A DNA stretch of 64,000 bases, taken from contig NZ_CP071090.1 in assembly GCF_017301735.1 (NCBI RefSeq), positions 9,228,001-9,292,000 on the forward strand, written 5' to 3'. This DNA is from Pyxidicoccus parkwaysis (GTDB lineage: Bacteria > Myxococcota > Myxococcia > Myxococcales > Myxococcaceae). Shown in pieces: positions 7,213 to 16,010 of this stretch (position 1 is its first letter; every line of letters starts with the position of its first letter). Below the pieces are notes generated by a model, which was given only the letters and a program-made list of their open reading frames with translations, did not search any database and had not been told where the DNA came from. The position numbers and the translations under genes were made by a program.

Positions 7213-9831
7213 TCAGAAGCTCCCCTTGGCGCCGAGAATCGGGAGGATGGGCAGTCCCTTGAAGTAGGCGCTCTCGGAGTAGTTGAAGTTGTAGGCGACG
7301 CCTTCCACCGCCGGGTTGTTGTACGCGTTCGTCAGGTCCAGGTAGACGTCCAGGGTCCACTTGTCGAAGACGAAGTTCTTGTCCACGCGGATGTCCAACT
7401 GGTTGAAGGACGGCAGGCGCGCCGAGTTCACCGCCGCGAAGAGGGGCACGAAGATGTCATTGACGTCGTCGCGCACCGCGCCGGTGACGGGCGTGGTGGG
7501 GTTGCCCGAGGCGAAGCGCAGGCGCGCGCCCACCTCCCAGCCGCGCGGCAGCTTGTAGGACGCAATGGCCGTCAGCACGTGCGTCTGGTCATTGTCGAAG
7601 AGGCGCCACGCGGCGCCGGGCGCGTCGCGGCGCTCGCTGCGGCTGAGCGTGTACGAAATCCACCCGAAGAGCCGGTCCGTCAGCGAGCGGCGCACCAACA
7701 CCTCCAGGCCGTAGATGCGACCCACGCCGCCATTCTTCAGCCGCTCCGGCACCACCTCGCCGTCGCGCACCACGGTGCCGCTGGAGCGGACGATGAGGTC
7801 ATCCAAATCGTTGTAGAAGACCTCGCTGCTGAGGAACCACTCGGGCCTCGGCTGCCACTCCGCGCCCAGGCCGTACTGGAGCGAGCGCTTCGCCTTCAGG
7901 TCCGGGTTGCCGAAGGTGACGCTCGGTTCATCTTGAATCGGCGGGCCGTGGTAGACGCCCACGCCGCCCTTGAGGGACACCGTCTCCGAGAGGGCATAGC
8001 GCACGGCGAGGCGCGGGTTGAGGGTGTGGCGCGGCGACGTCTGGTCCGTGAAGGCATACGTCTCACTGCGCAGGCCCGGCACCAGCAGCAGTTGCTTGAA
8101 GGGCCGCCAGCGCGCCTCCACCCAGACGGAGGGGAAGAGCTGGACGAAGTCGTTGTCGGTGGTGAGCAGCTCGTCGGTGACGGTGGGCGTGGGCGGCTCG
8201 CCCTCGCGCGGCGGAGACTGGATTCGCGCGGTGACGTGCGCGAGGTTGGTCACCACGTCCAGGCCGCCCGCCAGGCTGAGCGGCTCGCCGAAGGAGTACT
8301 CGGCGGTGGAGCGCAGGAACAAATCCGTGGAGGCGATGCGCAGCTTGCGGTTGCCGATGGCGATGTCGAGGAGCGTGTTGCCCACCAGCGCCTGCGTGTC
8401 CAGGGTGAGCGCGTCCCCCCGGTACTGGTGACGCAGCCGGAGCTGGTTGAAGCTGGTGGTGACGTCCAGGTTGCCGTTGACGGTGGGGTCATTGTCCGCC
8501 GGCCGGTCGAACACGAGCCCCAGCCTGTCGCGCGAGGTGAGCCCCTGCAGGGAGAAGACGTGCCGGGGCAGGGGCTTCCACACCAGCTTGAGCTGCGCGT
8601 CGTAGTAACGCGGCGCCGTCTGGAGGCTCGGCCCGTTGTCGCCCTCCGGCACCAGTCCCAGCACCAAATCGATGTACGAGCGCCGGCCGCCCACCGCGAA
8701 GCCGAGCGTGTCCGTAATGGGCCCATCAATCACCGCGCTGGACTCGATGAGGCTGATGCCCACCGTGCCGTGGATGCGGTCCATGCGCGGCTCGCGGCTG
8801 CGCACGTTGATGACGCCGCCGGTGATGTCGCCGTAGTACGCGGAGAAGTTGCCGGGCAGGTAGTCCACCGCGTCCAGCAGCTCCGAGTTGTACACGGAGG
8901 TGAGGCCGCCGAAGTGGTACAGCAGCGGAATGCGCTGGCCGTCGAGGAAGACGCCGGACTCCTGCGGGCTGGTGCCGCGAATGATGAGCTGGCCGCCATT
9001 GAAGGCCGGGCGCGCCACGCCGGGCAGGTTCTGCACCACCTTCAGCGTGTCGCCCTGCGTGCCGGGGATGCGCTGCACCTCGGCGACCTGAATCGACGTC
9101 TGCGTCACCTCCTTGCGCTCGCGCTCGCTGCGCACCACCGTCTCGTAGGGGCTGAAGATGCGCTTCTGCACGTAGTACGTGGCGCGCGTCTCCTTGCCCT
9201 CGGTGATGGTTTCCTTGGTGCGGAAGCGGTCATACCCGCCCTGAACAACAAGCACCTCGTGGGTACCGATTGGGACGCCCCGGAAGGAGAAGCGCCCCTC
9301 GGCGTCCGCGACAGTGGACAGGTCCAGCTCCGGCAGCACCACCTCCGCGCCATTGAGCGGCTTGCGCGTGCCGCGCTCCAGCGCCTGGCCGCTGAAATTC
9401 ACCGGGGCTTGGGGCTCGGCCGCGCCGCCGTCTGGATTCTCCGGCGGCGGGGCCGGGCGGAAGACGAACTGGTACGCGTACTGGATGCGCACCGGGGCGG
9501 GGACGTTGTCCACCTCGGCGGGCTCGAACTGGAACTGCTTCACCGCCTCCACCGCCGCCTCGTCGAAGCCGTGGCCGGCGGGCTGGGTGACTTCGACATT
9601 CGTGACGGCGCCCGTCTCCGAGATGTCGATGACCATCACCACCGTGCCCTCGAGCTGCTGGGCGGCGGCTTCCGGCGGGTACGGGGCCTCCACCTGGCGC
9701 AGCAGCGCGGGCGGCTTCGTCAGCACGCCCGTGGGTGCGCCGGCGTCTACGCCCGCGTCGGGTGAGGGCGCCGGAGCCTGGGCCCAGGCTCCGGCGGCGA
9801 GGAGGCAGAAGACGAGGGCGAGTGTTTTCAT
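7213..9831 (-). CDS. TonB-dependent receptor with N-terminal TonB domain
   Basis: 872 residues. A signal peptide (MKTLALVFCLLAAGAWAQA) is followed by a TonB C-terminal-like domain at about 35-125 (YPPEAAAQQLEGTVVMVIDI...AVEAVKQFQFEPA), a carboxypeptidase-regulatory-like beta sandwich (~147-225, NFSGQALERGTRKPLNGAEV), a plug domain (~245-355, with LIIRGTSPQESGVFLDG) and a 22-strand type barrel ending in the aromatic C-terminal Phe typical of outer-membrane proteins. The TonB-type module fused to the receptor is unusual relative to E. coli receptors but recurs in myxobacteria. The substrate is unknown; there are no siderophore genes nearby. It forms an operon with the following lipoprotein gene. 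Confidence 0.92.
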   Translation of the reverse strand: MKTLALVFCLLAAGAWAQAPAPSPDAGVDAGAPTGVLTKPPALLRQVEAPYPPEAAAQQLEGTVVMVIDISETGAVTNVEVTQPAGHGFDEAAVEAVKQFQFEPAEVDNVPAPVRIQYAYQFVFRPAPPPENPDGGAAEPQAPVNFSGQALERGTRKPLNGAEVVLPELDLSTVADAEGRFSFRGVPIGTHEVLVVQGGYDRFRTKETITEGKETRATYYVQKRIFSPYETVVRSERERKEVTQTSIQVAEVQRIPGTQGDTLKVVQNLPGVARPAFNGGQLIIRGTSPQESGVFLDGQRIPLLYHFGGLTSVYNSELLDAVDYLPGNFSAYYGDITGGVINVRSREPRMDRIHGTVGISLIESSAVIDGPITDTLGFAVGGRRSYIDLVLGLVPEGDNGPSLQTAPRYYDAQLKLVWKPLPRHVFSLQGLTSRDRLGLVFDRPADNDPTVNGNLDVTTSFNQLRLRHQYRGDALTLDTQALVGNTLLDIAIGNRKLRIASTDLFLRSTAEYSFGEPLSLAGGLDVVTNLAHVTARIQSPPREGEPPTPTVTDELLTTDNDFVQLFPSVWVEARWRPFKQLLLVPGLRSETYAFTDQTSPRHTLNPRLAVRYALSETVSLKGGVGVYHGPPIQDEPSVTFGNPDLKAKRSLQYGLGAEWQPRPEWFLSSEVFYNDLDDLIVRSSGTVVRDGEVVPERLKNGGVGRIYGLEVLVRRSLTDRLFGWISYTLSRSERRDAPGAAWRLFDNDQTHVLTAIASYKLPRGWEVGARLRFASGNPTTPVTGAVRDDVNDIFVPLFAAVNSARLPSFNQLDIRVDKNFVFDKWTLDVYLDLTNAYNNPAVEGVAYNFNYSESAYFKGLPILPILGAKGSF

Positions 9832-9882
9832 GAGGGGCGGGGAGGTACCGAGCCCCTCATATACGGCCCTGCGAATTGGGTG

Positions 9883-10662
9883 TTACTTCGGCGCGAGCAC
9901 GATTTCGATACGCCGGTTGAGTGAACGGTTCTCCGGGGAGTCGTTCGGGGCGATGGGCTGGTACTGGCCGTAGCCCGCGGCGGACAGGGCCGTGGGGTCC
10001 ACGCCCGCGTCCTGGAGGCTGCGCACGACGGCCATGGCGCGCGCGAGGCTCAATTCCCAGTTGGTGGGGAACTGGCCACCGCCGGTGGGCACGTCGTCCG
10101 TGTGGCCCTCTACGCGGATGATTTTTCCCTGCACCGTCTTGAGCGCGTCGGCGATCTTCCGGAGCGCGTCCTCGCCCTCCTTGCCCACGCGCGCGGAGCC
10201 GGAGGCGAAGAGAATCTTGTCCTTGAGCTGGACGGTCATCTTCCCCTTCAGCTCGGACAGCTCGATTTTGCCGTCGGAAATCTCCTGCTTGAGGCTCTGC
10301 GCGAGGTTCTCGTACTCGGAGCTCTTCTTCTCCAGCTCCGCCTTGGCCTGGGCGAGCTGCTTGGAGTTGCGCGCCAGCTCGTCGTTGAGGGCCTTCACCT
10401 GCGCGAGCTGCTCCTCCAGGCCCCGGCGCTCGGCCGCGCCGGAGGTGAGGCGCGACTCGGCGGTGGACAGCCGGGTGTTGAGCGCCTCGCGCTCCGCCTC
10501 CAGCGCCTTCACCTTCTCCTCGGCGGCCGCGCGCGCGCCCTTCTCGTCATTGAGACCCTTGGCGAGCTGCTCCGCCTCCAACGTCTTGGCCTCGTACTTT
10601 CCCTTCGAGACGCAGCCCGTGGAGAGCGCGACGAGAGCCGCCAGAACCAGCCGTGTCCGCAT
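9883..10662 (-). CDS. OmpA-domain lipoprotein
   Basis: 259 residues. The signal peptide ends in a lipobox (LSTGC, Cys ~17). Residues ~25-135 form a coiled coil rich in Glu, Lys, Ala and Leu. The C-terminal half is an OmpA/MotB peptidoglycan-binding domain: ILFASGSARVGKEGEDAL, VEGHTDDVPTGG with the diaminopimelate-binding Asp, and NWELSLARAMAVVRSL, NRRIEIVLAP. It should tether the outer membrane to peptidoglycan. The architecture (lipoprotein, coiled coil, OmpA) is shared with YiaD- and Pal-like proteins. It lies downstream of, and on the same strand as, the chalcone-isomerase-like gene, but 130 bp apart, so co-transcription is uncertain. Confidence 0.9.
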   Translation of the reverse strand: MRTRLVLAALVALSTGCVSKGKYEAKTLEAEQLAKGLNDEKGARAAAEEKVKALEAEREALNTRLSTAESRLTSGAAERRGLEEQLAQVKALNDELARNSKQLAQAKAELEKKSSEYENLAQSLKQEISDGKIELSELKGKMTVQLKDKILFASGSARVGKEGEDALRKIADALKTVQGKIIRVEGHTDDVPTGGGQFPTNWELSLARAMAVVRSLQDAGVDPTALSAAGYGQYQPIAPNDSPENRSLNRRIEIVLAPK

Positions 10663-10793
10663 GTGTACGTGTCCTCCCGACAGCAGTAATTTGGGCCGCC
10701 AGACTACCGCCTGCGACGGCCCGGGTCAGGAAGAACCTCTACACTATTTTGAACGCAAACGACTGCCCGCCCGGAGAGCGCCGGGGCCCTGGG

Positions 10794-11348
10794 TCAGCGG
10801 GGGAAGATGGGGTGGGCCTCCAGCCAGACGGAGAAGAGGGCGTCGGCGAAGCTCTTGCCGGGGATGAGGGCTCCGCCGCTGGCGCCGCCGCCAATCTCCA
10901 GCCCCGAGCCGGGCAGGTAGGTGATGACGAGGTCCTCGCCCTTCTGCACGTCCTTGAGGGAGGACAGCATGACGCGCAGGTGGTCCGCCAGGGGGCCCTG
11001 GCGGAGGTCGGGGTTCTTCAGGAGTCCGTCGCGCAGGCTGCCCACGAGCTGCTCGCGGCTGATGTTGCGCAGGAAGCGGAAGTGGAGCCGCTTGACGGAG
11101 TTGGAGGCGATGGCCTCGGACGCGGTGTGCGGCTGCTCCTCCAGGTAGAGGCTCCACACATAGACTTTGAAGAACAGTCGCTTCTGCAACTGCATATGCG
11201 CGAGGGCAATCCGGCGGCCGTGCAGCGTGAGGGTGTCCGGCATGTCGACGCCGCCCACCTCCCGCTCACCCGCCTGGGCCGTGCCCACGGCGAGCATCAC
11301 GCCGAGCACCAGCCACCGCGCACACGCGCGCCACGCCTGAGTTCTCAT
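10794..11348 (-). CDS. Secreted chalcone-isomerase-like protein
   Basis: 184 residues from ATG 11348. A signal peptide (WLVLGVMLAVGTAQA) precedes a Chalcone_3 type fold. Supporting segments are GGVDMPDTLTLHGRRIALA, FFKVYVWSLYLEE, VKRLHFRFLRNISREQL and the C-terminal GKSFADALFSVWLEAHPI. Bacterial members of this fold are periplasmic, lack flavonoid chemistry and mostly have unknown roles, perhaps in binding fatty acids or phenolics. No enzyme function is claimed. The next upstream gene is divergent. Confidence 0.85.
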   Translation of the reverse strand: MRTQAWRACARWLVLGVMLAVGTAQAGEREVGGVDMPDTLTLHGRRIALAHMQLQKRLFFKVYVWSLYLEEQPHTASEAIASNSVKRLHFRFLRNISREQLVGSLRDGLLKNPDLRQGPLADHLRVMLSSLKDVQKGEDLVITYLPGSGLEIGGGASGGALIPGKSFADALFSVWLEAHPIFPR

Positions 11349-11689
11349 GCGTCGGACCCCCGAACCCCTCTCAATCCGGTACCGCGAACGGTGCGCACGG
11401 ACGTCGCGGTCCGCCACCGGCTGAAACCGCGGGGCTGTGCGCCAGTGGACGGGGACGACGGAGGGTGAAGGTCGGCACACCTCCTGTGCCGGGACGGTGA
11501 ACACACCCATGTCCCGTAACACGGGGGGGCGACATCGAAGCCAACTCGGCGTGACGGCGCGGAAGGCGCGCCTCGAGGTGCTGGAGTGATGTTGAAAACA
11601 TCCAGCACCCCAGTGCACAAGGCGCGCGCGGCGGCCTGAGCGGCGCGCTTTCCGTGCCGGGGCCGCCGTTCATTCATCCGGGAGAGGGA
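11349..11689. other. Divergent intergenic region, 341 bp
   Basis: No convincing gene. It should hold the promoters of the chalcone-isomerase-like gene (minus) and the metalloprotease gene (plus). A hairpin with a bulge lies at 11577-11609 (GGTGCTGGA ... ATCCAGCACC), about 80 bp before the protease start. A weaker CGGGAC/GTCCCG pair is around 11495-11516. No clear -35/-10 pair was found. Confidence 0.5.
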
Positions 11690-14600
11690 ATGCTTCGCAC
11701 GTTACTGGTAGTGACGCTGGCGCTGACCGCCGGCTGCGCCACGCAAGAGGAGCCCGCGCCGTCCGCGCCGGCCTCCGCGGCGACGGAGGGCCAGGCCCCC
11801 ACGCGGTCCGAGGTGGCGCCGCTGAAGAACAAGGTGACGCAGCTCAACGCGCGGCTGCGCCGGGGGACACCTGCGGGACTCGCACCGCTGCTGCGCGAGC
11901 GCGCCGAGGCCCTGGCCGCGCTGATGGACGTGGACGCGGGCGCGGCGCTTTCGCTCGGCCTGCCCGACTCGGTGCGCGCGAGCCTGGCGCGCCGGCAGCC
12001 GGACGCCGCGGCGAACCTGGAGGAGCGCGGCGCGTACGAAGGTGAGCTGGAGGTGCTCATCGCGGACAGCCCCACGCGGACGGAGTCGCGCACGGAGCAC
12101 GTCCTGCGCGTGCGGGGCGAGCGGCTCCAGGTGCGCTTCGCGAATGCTCCTTCCGCGGAGCTGCGCAGCGGGATGCGCGTGCGCGTGCGGGGCCTGAAGC
12201 TGGGCGCGAAGCTTGCGGCGGAGGACGCGGAGGTGGTGCCGGTGCGCTCGGCGCTCTCGGCCACGTCCGCGTGCAAGTCGACGGGGGACCAGCGCTCGCT
12301 GGTCATCCTGGCGACGTTCCCGGGGCAGCCGCAGACGCTCACCGTGCAGCAGGTGCGCGAGGTGTTCTTCTCCAGCACGCAGCGCTCGCTGACGCGCTTC
12401 TGGCAGGAGGCGTCGCAGGGCCGCACCAGCGCCAGTGGTGACGTGGTGGGCTGGTACACGTTGGACCGGGGCTACTCGTGCAGCGAGTCGGACGCGATGC
12501 GCGTGGCGGCGATTGCCGCGGCCGACGCGGACGTGGACTTCCGCCAGTATGACCGCATCTTCATCGTCCACCCGCAGGCGACGGGCACGAGCTGCTCGTA
12601 CGGTGGCCTGGGCACGCTGGCCTGCGGCACGCAGCAGACGCAGGACGGCCCCATCATCGCCTCCACGTCGTGGCTGCGCGCCGAGTACATGAGCCCGAAC
12701 GACTTGGGCGTGGAGCTGGTGACGCACGAGGCGGGCCACAACCTCACGCTGCACCACGCCAGCTCGCGCGACTTCGGCGCGGAGGCGCTGGGCCCGGTGG
12801 GTACGCAGGGCACGCTGACCGAGTACGGCGACGCGTTCTCCACCATGGGGAACTGGAACCTGGGTCAGTACGCCGCGCCCCACAAGGTGCGGCTCGGCTG
12901 GCTGGAGCCCGGCGCGGTGGCGACGGTGGACGGCACGGACGGCACCTTCACGCTGTCGCCGCTGTCCGCGCCGCTGGGCAGCGGGCTCCAGGCGCTCAAG
13001 GTGCGCCGAGGCTTCCACGGTGACGGCTGGCTGTGGCTGGAGGCACGCAGAGCGGTGGGTGACTACGACGGCACCCTGCCCTCGCAGGTGTTCGGCGGCG
13101 CGGTGGTGCACTACGAGGACGGGGCCACCGGCAGCTACACGCACCTGTTGGACTTCACGCCGGGGACGCTCTCGTGGCAGGACCCGGCCTTCCTGCCCGG
13201 CACGTGGACGGACCCGTACACCAACCTGCGGCTGTCGGTGGACGGAGCGACGCCCGCGGGCGTCACGGTGAGCGTCCACTACGAGCCCGTGCCGTGCGTG
13301 CGCGCGCCGCCGACGGTGACGTTCGACACCTGGTACGACTACGCCGCGCCGGGCTGGCAGGTGGACAGCGGCCTCAGCATCACCAACAACGACACGGTGG
13401 GCTGCCCCACGTCCACGTTCGAGCTCTCCACGTCGATGCCCGCGGGTTGGCCGACGACGAACCTGCCCGCCAGCGTCACCGTGGAGCCCGGCAAGCAGCG
13501 CTTCCTGTACTTCTCCAAGCAGGTGCCGGAGGGCACGCCGTACGCCACGTACACGGTGGACCTCACCGTTGCGCGCGACGGGGAGAGCATCACCGCGGAC
13601 GACACGCTGGATGTGATTGCGCCATGCCAGACGTCGCCCGTGGAGGTGCGCTTCGAGCGTGGCTCGCAGGTGGTTTCGGCCGGAGACACCGCCGCCTTCG
13701 GGGTGACGGTCATCAACCACGACACGCGCGCGTGCGGCTGGATGTACTTCGAGCCCACGTCCACGCTGCCCCAGGGCTGGTCCACGGACTATGACCAGTT
13801 CGGGTTCGACATCGAGGCGGGCGGCTCGTTTGAGTTCACGATGTACAAGCAGGTGCCCACGGACGCGCAGGGCACCTACGACGTGGACGTGCAGATTCTG
13901 CGGGATGGGTACACGGTGGAGGCCACTGCCACCGGTACTGTCAGCGTGAATCCGTGCGTGCGCGCGGCACCGACCTTCACGGCGCTGCCGGCGACAGTGG
14001 ACGCGGTGCCGGGCGGTTCGGCGAGCTACACGCTGACGCTCACCAACCACGATGCGGCGTCGTGCGGGGCTTCCACGTTCACGCTGGATTTGGCGGACCC
14101 GGAGCCGTGGGGCTCCGTGCTCTCCGCGCCGTCGCTCACCGTGGTGCCTGGGGGCACGGGTACGGCCACGTTGACGGTGACGTCGCCTGCGAATGCGGGC
14201 TCGGGGAGCCGGTACTTCGAGATGAGCGTGCTGCGGAACGGCGCGATTGTCGGGGGCGCGGAGCTGGAGGCGCGGATGTTGTGCGTGCGCAATGCGCCGC
14301 TCGTGGCCTTCACGCCGACGTCGGGCGCGGTGGAGGCGGGCAAGCCGCTCGGCGTCACGATGACGGTGACGAACACCGACAACAGGGCGTGCGCCGCGAG
14401 CAGCTTCGCGGTGGGCGCCACGGTGCCGTCGGGCTGGACGTATGCCCTCGCGCAGACGGCGCTCACGCTGGCCTCCGGCGCAAGCGGCTCGGTGGGGCTC
14501 ACCGTGACGCCGCCGGAGACGGCGTCCGGGCGGTACACGCTCAATGCGTCCGCTTCGCACACGGGCGCGAGCACGACGACGGGGGCCCTCACGGTGGACG

Positions 14601-14899
14601 TCACGCCTCCGCCGCTGAAGGCCGCGCTGTCGGTGCCTGGCACCACCTACAAGCGGAACACCCTGGTGCCGCTCACCACCACCGTGACGCGCGGCACGCT
14701 CTCCGCGCAGGCCAGCGTGCTCTTCAACGTCGTCCGTCCGGATGGCGTCACGGAGGCGCTCACCGTGTCCACGAATGCCAGCGGCAAGGCGTCCTGGAGC
14801 TACACGGCGCGCGTGCGCGGCCTGCACAGTGTGACGGCCACCGCCACGGCGGGGACGGAGACGGCCACGAGCAACGCGGTGAGCTTCACCGTGCAGTGA
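11690..14899 (+). CDS. Secreted M11-type metalloprotease with Cys repeats
   Basis: 1069 residues from ATG 11690, preceded by GGGAGAGGG. A lipobox (LTAGC, Cys 16) predicts a lipoprotein. The metzincin zinc site is HEAGHNLTLHH at 346-356: the spacing HExxHxxxxxH is right, but Thr replaces the usual Gly at position 353. A Met-turn (DAFSTMGNW) lies about 35 residues further on, followed by HKVRLGWLEPG, as in peptidase family M11 (gametolysin). The region from ~535 to ~990 consists of four repeats of about 115 residues, each starting near PCxRAxP and with a second Cys in NxDxxxCxxS, resembling beta-sandwich NEW3/CARDB modules. A final Ig-like domain ends at the stop. It probably degrades extracellular protein, for example during predation. 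Confidence 0.88.
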   Translation: MLRTLLVVTLALTAGCATQEEPAPSAPASAATEGQAPTRSEVAPLKNKVTQLNARLRRGTPAGLAPLLRERAEALAALMDVDAGAALSLGLPDSVRASLARRQPDAAANLEERGAYEGELEVLIADSPTRTESRTEHVLRVRGERLQVRFANAPSAELRSGMRVRVRGLKLGAKLAAEDAEVVPVRSALSATSACKSTGDQRSLVILATFPGQPQTLTVQQVREVFFSSTQRSLTRFWQEASQGRTSASGDVVGWYTLDRGYSCSESDAMRVAAIAAADADVDFRQYDRIFIVHPQATGTSCSYGGLGTLACGTQQTQDGPIIASTSWLRAEYMSPNDLGVELVTHEAGHNLTLHHASSRDFGAEALGPVGTQGTLTEYGDAFSTMGNWNLGQYAAPHKVRLGWLEPGAVATVDGTDGTFTLSPLSAPLGSGLQALKVRRGFHGDGWLWLEARRAVGDYDGTLPSQVFGGAVVHYEDGATGSYTHLLDFTPGTLSWQDPAFLPGTWTDPYTNLRLSVDGATPAGVTVSVHYEPVPCVRAPPTVTFDTWYDYAAPGWQVDSGLSITNNDTVGCPTSTFELSTSMPAGWPTTNLPASVTVEPGKQRFLYFSKQVPEGTPYATYTVDLTVARDGESITADDTLDVIAPCQTSPVEVRFERGSQVVSAGDTAAFGVTVINHDTRACGWMYFEPTSTLPQGWSTDYDQFGFDIEAGGSFEFTMYKQVPTDAQGTYDVDVQILRDGYTVEATATGTVSVNPCVRAAPTFTALPATVDAVPGGSASYTLTLTNHDAASCGASTFTLDLADPEPWGSVLSAPSLTVVPGGTGTATLTVTSPANAGSGSRYFEMSVLRNGAIVGGAELEARMLCVRNAPLVAFTPTSGAVEAGKPLGVTMTVTNTDNRACAASSFAVGATVPSGWTYALAQTALTLASGASGSVGLTVTPPETASGRYTLNASASHTGASTTTGALTVDVTPPPLKAALSVPGTTYKRNTLVPLTTTVTRGTLSAQASVLFNVVRPDGVTEALTVSTNASGKASWSYTARVRGLHSVTATATAGTETATSNAVSFTVQ

Positions 14900-15228
14900 C
14901 GGTTCGCGCTGTCCACGCGTCTTCAAGGCCACATAGGCCTGCGAGGGCGCGTGGGCCAGCAGCGACAACAAAGCGATGCCGCATGCTGTCCCCGCGTCTC
15001 CCGAGCCACCTGAGCGCGCGAGGGTGCGTGGGACCGCATCGACAACACGTCGCAGCCGAAGGAGTGCTCCCGGAGCTGCTTCGATGACGGGGTGCGGTCC
15101 CTCCACGCCCACGACGCGAACACCTCGGTGAGTGCGCTACCGAGCGGGCAGTACGCCACGGAGCCGGGTAGCCACACTCCGCATGAATCGGAAGGCTGGG
15201 CCCCATGACTCGGGGTCCGGCCGGTTGC
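14900..15228. other. Intergenic region with possible gene remnant
   Basis: 329 bp without an intact gene. On the plus strand, after an in-frame TGA near 15012, an open frame without a start codon runs about 64 codons to a stop at ~15205, with plausible codon use (AREGAWDRIDNTSQPKEC...). A similar string (ACEGAWASSDNK) is encoded ~75 bp upstream in another frame. These two related blocks look like decayed copies of a lost coding segment. The parent gene is not recognised. Confidence 0.3.
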
Positions 15229-16002
15229 TCAAGTCGAAGAGACGGAGAGCTCCGGGACGCGCGTGGGCTTTCGGTGGTGCTCGTGGTCGTAGAAGCACTC
15301 CGGGCCGAGCACGGTGATGAGGCGCTGCTCGGCGGCGTCTCCATCTGGAGTCATCGCCTGGGTTGGTAGAGCGTACGGCTGCACCAGGACGAGCCCGTCT
15401 CCGAGCTCACGGTGCGTATCCGGCGGGAGGTACTTGAGGCGCTCGCCGAACATGCGGATGAAGGGCGGGCCGAAGAAGTTGCGCCAGAAGAGCCCGGTGA
15501 GCCCTTCGCTCGGGTCTCGCAGGGTGAAGGTCTGCAAGGTGCCGAAGCCATCGGGGTTGGGGATGAACCGCTCCTTCTTGCGGTACGTGTCATCAGACAG
15601 TCCCGCCTGCGCCAGTGAGGCCCCCACCAGTCGCATCAACTCCAGCACCTGGTGTAGGTGAGAGCCAATCCATCCCGCGAACCGTTCCTCTTCAATCGAA
15701 ACGGCCCAGGTAAGCCTGCCGACAAATGGGAACTCCGTCCGCGCCGAAGTGCGGATGCTCAGAAAATCCTCCTCCCTGCTGTCCGAGATGGAGAGGCCCT
15801 GACGCTCTTCGTAATGGGTGAGGAGGGCTTCATGGTCAGGAGCCTTGGGATTCAGGCGCGCCGCCGCTCCGAAGCCCGACGACGAGGCGGGCGGGAACCA
15901 GCGATACTCCTCAAAGGCAAGCCGAAGGATTCTCCGCACGACTGTCGTCGACGGAGCGCCTGGTGGGAGGTGGATGTTCGTCAAGATTGAACGAGAGGCC
16001 AT
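15229..16002 (-). CDS. Probable immunity protein of the adjacent toxin
   Basis: 257 residues from ATG 16002; a GTG at 16023 would add seven residues and overlap the toxin stop by 13 bp. There is no signal peptide, so it is cytoplasmic. No catalytic motif is seen. Conserved-looking aromatic segments include GLFWRNFFGPPFIRMFGERL and a C-terminal LGPECFYDHE. The layout vaguely recalls DUF3396-type immunity proteins associated with type VI effectors, but this is a weak resemblance by eye. The assignment rests on position: directly downstream of, and overlapping or nearly overlapping, a toxin gene with a C-terminal nuclease domain, the standard arrangement for polymorphic toxin immunity genes. Confidence 0.65.
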   Translation of the reverse strand: MASRSILTNIHLPPGAPSTTVVRRILRLAFEEYRWFPPASSSGFGAAARLNPKAPDHEALLTHYEERQGLSISDSREEDFLSIRTSARTEFPFVGRLTWAVSIEEERFAGWIGSHLHQVLELMRLVGASLAQAGLSDDTYRKKERFIPNPDGFGTLQTFTLRDPSEGLTGLFWRNFFGPPFIRMFGERLKYLPPDTHRELGDGLVLVQPYALPTQAMTPDGDAAEQRLITVLGPECFYDHEHHRKPTRVPELSVSST

Positions 16003-16010
16003 CGCAAGAC

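Noticed and set aside
7579..9765. Long open frame antisense to the TonB receptor gene (728 codons)
   Set aside because: Its translation is Arg/His/Ala-rich with no domain, and it mirrors the GC3 bias of the real gene on the other strand.
11702..15112. 1136-codon minus-strand frame under the metalloprotease gene
   Set aside because: Low-complexity Arg/His/Gly composition; the plus strand has a full signal peptide, zinc site and repeats.
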